Shown here piece by piece: positions 60,729 to 64,000 of a stretch of DNA of 64,000 nt. The notes beneath the pieces were generated by a model that was not told the DNA's origin, ran no database searches, and saw only the letters and a list, made by a program, of their open reading frames with translations. The DNA comes from Terrabacter sp. MAHUQ-38 (GTDB lineage: Bacteria; Actinomycetota; Actinomycetes; Actinomycetales; Dermatophilaceae): positions 62,678-126,677 of the forward strand of contig NZ_JACVCU010000005.1 in assembly GCF_014518425.1 (NCBI RefSeq), in the 5' to 3' direction. The position numbers were made by a program, and so were the translations under genes. How positions within the stretch are numbered: position 1 is the first letter of the stretch; each line of letters starts with the position of its first letter.

Positions 60729-63376
60729 GCAAGCGGACTCTCGCCAGCGTCGTCGCCGGTCTGGCGACGACGCCAACCCTGGTTCTCCTCGCTGCCGCGC
60801 CCGCAGCCGGCAGCGGCTCGGACAACGGCTCGGTCAAGGTCTCGAACACGGAGACCGTTCAGGCCTACCTCGACGCGACCGGGAAGGTCGATGCGGCACG
60901 TGTCTACGAGCAGGTGGCCATGCAGGGCCGAGGCACAGTGGATCTCAAGAACCCCGTCGAGGCGCGGGGCCTGCGCAACCTCGACGGATTCAGCCGCTTC
61001 GAGGTCAGGGACGGCGTGATGGTCGGCCGCTTCGACGTCGACGGCGAGCAGCGCCTGCGCACCGTGAGCGACTACTCGAAGAAGCTGCCCCTCGAGGTCC
61101 AGGCGGCGTACGCCCTCGACGGCAAGCCTGTCGATCCGGGCGACCTCCTCGGTCGCAGCGGGCGACTCGAGGTGCGCTACACCGTCAGGAACGTGACCGG
61201 CACGTCGCAGGTCGTCAGCTTCGACGACGGCACCGGCGCGACCATGACGGCGACCGAAGACGTCGTCATCCCGATGGTCGGCTCGCTCTCGACGACGCTG
61301 CCCTCGACGTTCACCAACGTCTCCTCCCAGGAGGCGAACCTCGCCGGGGACGGCCGTGGCGGCACGAGGCTGACGTTCACGATGACGCTCTTCGGCCCGA
61401 TCGGTACGCCGACGGCGACCTTCGGCTACGCGGCCGACATCGTCGACGGCACCCTGCCCAAGGCAGCCGTGTCGGCCCTGCCGGTGAGCCCTCTCGACAG
61501 CCCGTCGTTCAAGGGTGGCGCCGCGAGCTACAAGGGCGGCGCCACGACCGGTGCCACGCTGACCGCGGGGGCGACCGAGATCGACGCCAACCTGCTCAAG
61601 CTGCGCGACGGAGCGAGCACCCTGCTCGCCGGCCTGATCCAGCTGCGTGACGGGGCCAAGAAGCTCGACGCCGGTCTCGGCTCCCAGGCGCTCACGGGGT
61701 CGCGCGACCTCGCGACCGGAGCCGGCCAGCTCAAGGACGGGACGTCGAAACTGCGGTCCGGTGCCGATGCGGCGAAGGACGGCTCGTCCAAGGTCGCCGA
61801 CGGCGCCACCCAGGTCGCCGACGGCAACGCGAAGGTGGGCGCCGGTGCACAGAAGCTGAGCAGGGGCGCGGCCCAGGTGGACGACGGCGCCGGACTCGTC
61901 GCAGGCGGGCTGCGCCTTCTGGGCGACAAGGCCCCCCAGCTGCTCGACGGTCTCGCGCAGGTGGCGGACGGGCTGGACCAGGTCGATGCCGGCCTGACCC
62001 AGCTCTACGACGGCGTCGGTGGTCTTCCGGACCAGGCGAAGCCGCTCCACGCCGGAATCGCAAGGCTCCGGGCAGGTCTCGGGGACAAGGGCCAGTCCGG
62101 AACGCTCATCGACGGCGTGGACCAGGTCCGTTCCGGTCTGACCGCAGCCACGAAGGACGGCGGGAGCCTCGACCAGCTCATGGGTGGTGTCAACCAGTCC
62201 AAGGGCGGGGTCGACACGTCGAAGGGGGGCGTCGACCAGGTCCGCTCCGGACTCCAGGGAGCGCTCTCGGTCGGCGGTGGCATCGACCGGCTCGACGGTG
62301 GCGTGGCCCTGGCGAAGGGCTCGGACTGCGGGGTGGTCTGCAAGGGAATCCTCGCGCAGGTCCAGGTGGGGCTCGGCGAGCTGCGGACGAAGACGAAGGC
62401 GGGAGCCGACGGTCTCGGTCAGGTGTCCGATGGTCTCGGTCAGGTCTCCGGTGGTCTGGGCCAGGTGTCCGGTGGCCTGTCGCAGCTCAAGGGCAAGCTC
62501 AGCGACGCGGCTTTCGGGCTCGCCAAGGTCGAGTGCGGCCTCAGCAACACCACGCTGTCGGTGTGCGATCCGCAGGTGCCGGGGCTGCTCGAGGGTGTCG
62601 ACCTCGTCGACGCCGGCGTGTCCACGCTTGTCGACCGTGTTGTCACCAAGGTGCAGAGGGGCCTCGGCGCGCCCACTGATCAGCCGAACGACAAGACGCT
62701 GCGTGGGGGCATCAACGGTCTCCAGTCCGGCGTGGACCTGCTCGGTCTCGGCGGCCTCGACCTGCTCGATGCAGTCGACGCCCTCACGGTCGGTGCAGAC
62801 GCGGTCCACGGGGGGACGTCGCAGATCGCGACGAAGTCCAAGGTCCTGGCGGTGGGCGCCACGAAGCTCGCGAACGGGTCGAGCGACCTCGCGACCGGTG
62901 CGGGTCGACTCGATGCGGGCGTCGGCAAGCTCACCGACGGTGCGGGCAAGCTCGACGAGGGCGCGGCCCGGCTCGCGGACGGCGCGGGACGGCTCTCGGA
63001 CGGTCTCGTCGACGCGGCATCCGGCACGAGCCGGCTCGCGGCCGGCCTGACCGATGCGGCGGCCGGTGCTCCGCAGCTCGAGGACGGTGCTCAGCGCCTG
63101 TCCGACGAGGGTACGAAGAAGCTCGTCGCTGCAGGCAAGGCGACGGCATCCGACTACGGCCAGAAGTACGCCCTCATCGAGATGGGTACCCGCCGGGCGA
63201 AGGCCGAGGGCATGGCCTACGGCGCGCCGCAGGATGCGGTCGGGGCCACGGCCTACTCGTTCGAGCTCGCAGGCGTCGACGGTGCGGGCCCGGCCAACCT
63301 CGGCCGGGCGGCAGGCGCGGCCGCGGTGTTCGGTTTGGCGGGTGGGACGGTGCTGCTCCGGCGCCGCTTCCTCTGA
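60725..63376 (+). CDS. secreted or membrane-anchored xxxLxxG-repeat protein (YhgE/Pip-related rod)
   Basis: 883 residues with an N-terminal signal (MSKRTLASVVAGLATTPTLVLLAAAPAAG). Residues about 40-265 form a beta-rich region. From about 275 to 800 there are long runs of heptad-like repeats with Leu and Gly (KLRDGASTLLAGL, VADGATQVADGNAKVGAG, GLGQVSGGLGQVSGG), the xxxLxxG pattern of YhgE/Pip proteins. One membrane helix and a short basic end (LLRRRFL) close the protein; the five C-terminal helices of true YhgE/Pip are missing. Cys pairs (SDCGVVCKG, VECGL, SVCDP) lie in the rod. Start GTG overlaps the membrane gene. Confidence 0.75.
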   Translation: MSKRTLASVVAGLATTPTLVLLAAAPAAGSGSDNGSVKVSNTETVQAYLDATGKVDAARVYEQVAMQGRGTVDLKNPVEARGLRNLDGFSRFEVRDGVMVGRFDVDGEQRLRTVSDYSKKLPLEVQAAYALDGKPVDPGDLLGRSGRLEVRYTVRNVTGTSQVVSFDDGTGATMTATEDVVIPMVGSLSTTLPSTFTNVSSQEANLAGDGRGGTRLTFTMTLFGPIGTPTATFGYAADIVDGTLPKAAVSALPVSPLDSPSFKGGAASYKGGATTGATLTAGATEIDANLLKLRDGASTLLAGLIQLRDGAKKLDAGLGSQALTGSRDLATGAGQLKDGTSKLRSGADAAKDGSSKVADGATQVADGNAKVGAGAQKLSRGAAQVDDGAGLVAGGLRLLGDKAPQLLDGLAQVADGLDQVDAGLTQLYDGVGGLPDQAKPLHAGIARLRAGLGDKGQSGTLIDGVDQVRSGLTAATKDGGSLDQLMGGVNQSKGGVDTSKGGVDQVRSGLQGALSVGGGIDRLDGGVALAKGSDCGVVCKGILAQVQVGLGELRTKTKAGADGLGQVSDGLGQVSGGLGQVSGGLSQLKGKLSDAAFGLAKVECGLSNTTLSVCDPQVPGLLEGVDLVDAGVSTLVDRVVTKVQRGLGAPTDQPNDKTLRGGINGLQSGVDLLGLGGLDLLDAVDALTVGADAVHGGTSQIATKSKVLAVGATKLANGSSDLATGAGRLDAGVGKLTDGAGKLDEGAARLADGAGRLSDGLVDAASGTSRLAAGLTDAAAGAPQLEDGAQRLSDEGTKKLVAAGKATASDYGQKYALIEMGTRRAKAEGMAYGAPQDAVGATAYSFELAGVDGAGPANLGRAAGAAAVFGLAGGTVLLRRRFL

Positions 63377-63383
63377 CCTCGAC

Positions 63384-63425
63384 CGCCGAGAGGCCACGAA
63401 CCATCCGGTTCGTGGCCTCTCGGCG
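63384..63425. terminator. bidirectional hairpin between convergent genes
   Basis: A 19-bp perfect stem with arms CGCCGAGAGGCCACGAACC (63384-63402) and GGTTCGTGGCCTCTCGGCG (63407-63425) and 4-nt loop, flanked by CTCGAC and GTCGAG that extend the pairing. It serves the gene on each side. Confidence 0.8.
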
Positions 63426-63456
63426 TTGTCGAGCGGGACAGGCGGTGGGTGGGAGC

Positions 63457-63999
63457 TCAGGCGGGCTTGCGGCAGACGAACACTGCCGTGCCAGGGATGA
63501 TGCGCCCGCGCAGGGGAGACCAGCCGCCCCAGGGGGCGTCGTGGCCCCGAGGCCACTCGGGCTCCACGAGGTCGACGAGGACGAGCCCCGCCGCCGCGAT
63601 CTCGCGGACCCGGTCGCCCAGGGTGCGGTGGTGCTCCACGTAGGTGGCCCGACCCCGCTCGTCCTGCTCGACGTACGGCGTGCGGTCGAAGTAGGAGTGC
63701 CGAGCCGTCAGGCCGTCCGGCCCCGGGTCGTCGGGAAAGGCCCACCGCACCGGGTGCGTGGTGGAGAAGACGAACCGGCCGCCCGGGCGCAGCACTCGCG
63801 CCGCCTCGGCCATGACGACGTCGGAGTCGGCGACGAAGGGCACGACGCCGTAGGCCGTGAACACCGAGTCGAAGACGCCGTCGGCGAAGGGCAGGGCCCG
63901 TCCATCGCACTGGGCGAACGGCACGCGCGCCACGGAGTCGACGGCGGCGTTGACGGCGACACCCGTGGCCACCATGCCGGCGGACAGGTCGGTCGCGAC
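63457..63999 (-). CDS. class I SAM-dependent methyltransferase (5' end beyond window)
   Basis: The frame is open to the right edge, so the true start lies outside. 180 visible residues contain the end of motif I (VATDLSAGMVATG), then DGRALPFADGVFDSVFTAYG, ARVLRPGGRFVFSTTHPVRW and LVLVDLVEPEWPRGH. The first in-frame ATG (63975) would cut through the cofactor domain and is not the start. The substrate is unknown; RLPF-type enzymes act on small molecules or quinones. It is convergent with the xxxLxxG-repeat gene. Confidence 0.82.
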   Translation of the reverse strand, partial: VATDLSAGMVATGVAVNAAVDSVARVPFAQCDGRALPFADGVFDSVFTAYGVVPFVADSDVVMAEAARVLRPGGRFVFSTTHPVRWAFPDDPGPDGLTARHSYFDRTPYVEQDERGRATYVEHHRTLGDRVREIAAAGLVLVDLVEPEWPRGHDAPWGGWSPLRGRIIPGTAVFVCRKPA

Positions 64000-64000
64000 C

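Noticed and set aside
61550-63100. Short near-regular repeats that could be a minisatellite
   Set aside because: They encode the xxxLxxG rod in one open frame and vary only at codon level.
60590-63910. 1106-codon minus-strand frame over the xxxLxxG-repeat gene
   Set aside because: It is the shadow of repetitive coding DNA and crosses a strong bidirectional terminator.

Overview
The window is about 64 kb of very high-GC DNA with dense genes, many GTG starts and frequent 1-8 bp start/stop overlaps. It carries mihF, rpoZ, an ANTAR regulator of the PdtaR type, a helicase-dead PriA, a TIGR03085 protein (mycothiol-linked fold) and a PnuC-type transporter under an FMN riboswitch. Together these point to an actinomycete, most likely Micrococcales close to Intrasporangiaceae. 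The phylum is well supported; the family is inference. Nothing looks like a phage, plasmid, IS element or CRISPR array. The region is mostly core chromosome with a few accessory surface and transport genes.

Layout. 1-6.2 kb: mihF, gmk, rpoZ, coaBC, metK, priA. 6.2-10.5 kb: an oxidoreductase, a small cysteine-motif ORF with no normal start, an ArsR-type regulator coupled to an MFS exporter, and a convergent secreted protein. 10.9-15.5 kb: def, fmt, rsmB, a methyltransferase, rpe. 15.5-20.1 kb: an FMN riboswitch, then pnuX-ribD-ribE-ribBA-ribH (riboflavin uptake and synthesis). 20.1-22.4 kb: hisE-hisG, a PH-domain membrane protein, a flavin reductase. 22.3-28.7 kb, mainly minus strand: truncated haemoglobin, a 1284-residue secreted IPT/B-lectin/CHAP protein, a CynX-type MFS transporter and a small P-loop kinase. 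28.8-35.0 kb: hisF, a TIGR03085 protein, a double GNAT protein and a heterodimeric ABC exporter. 35.1-42.0 kb: hisI, trpE, two small membrane proteins, trpC, trpB, trpA, lgt. 42.2-49.9 kb: gltB-gltD, pyk. 50.0-56.0 kb: tRNA-Leu(CAA), pdtaR, livJ-livHMGF. 56.2-60.0 kb: GNAT, thioesterase, polA. 60.1-64 kb: a membrane protein coupled to a long xxxLxxG-repeat surface protein, and a methyltransferase cut by the window end.

Functional links. Rpe makes pentose phosphate upstream of the riboflavin genes, which use ribulose 5-phosphate. The riboswitch probably controls at least pnuX through a hairpin over its ribosome binding site. his and trp genes are interleaved. gltBD and the liv transporter both concern nitrogen, and a GlnR-box-like array sits before livJ. 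Many genes have a TAGnnT-type -10 box 6-8 nt before the start codon, which suggests widespread leaderless transcription; I used this pattern to choose several starts.

The least explained items are the start-less small ORF at 7583-7771, the paired repeat around the ArsR promoter, the GGTCAC array before livJ, the large multidomain surface protein, and the two-gene xxxLxxG module.
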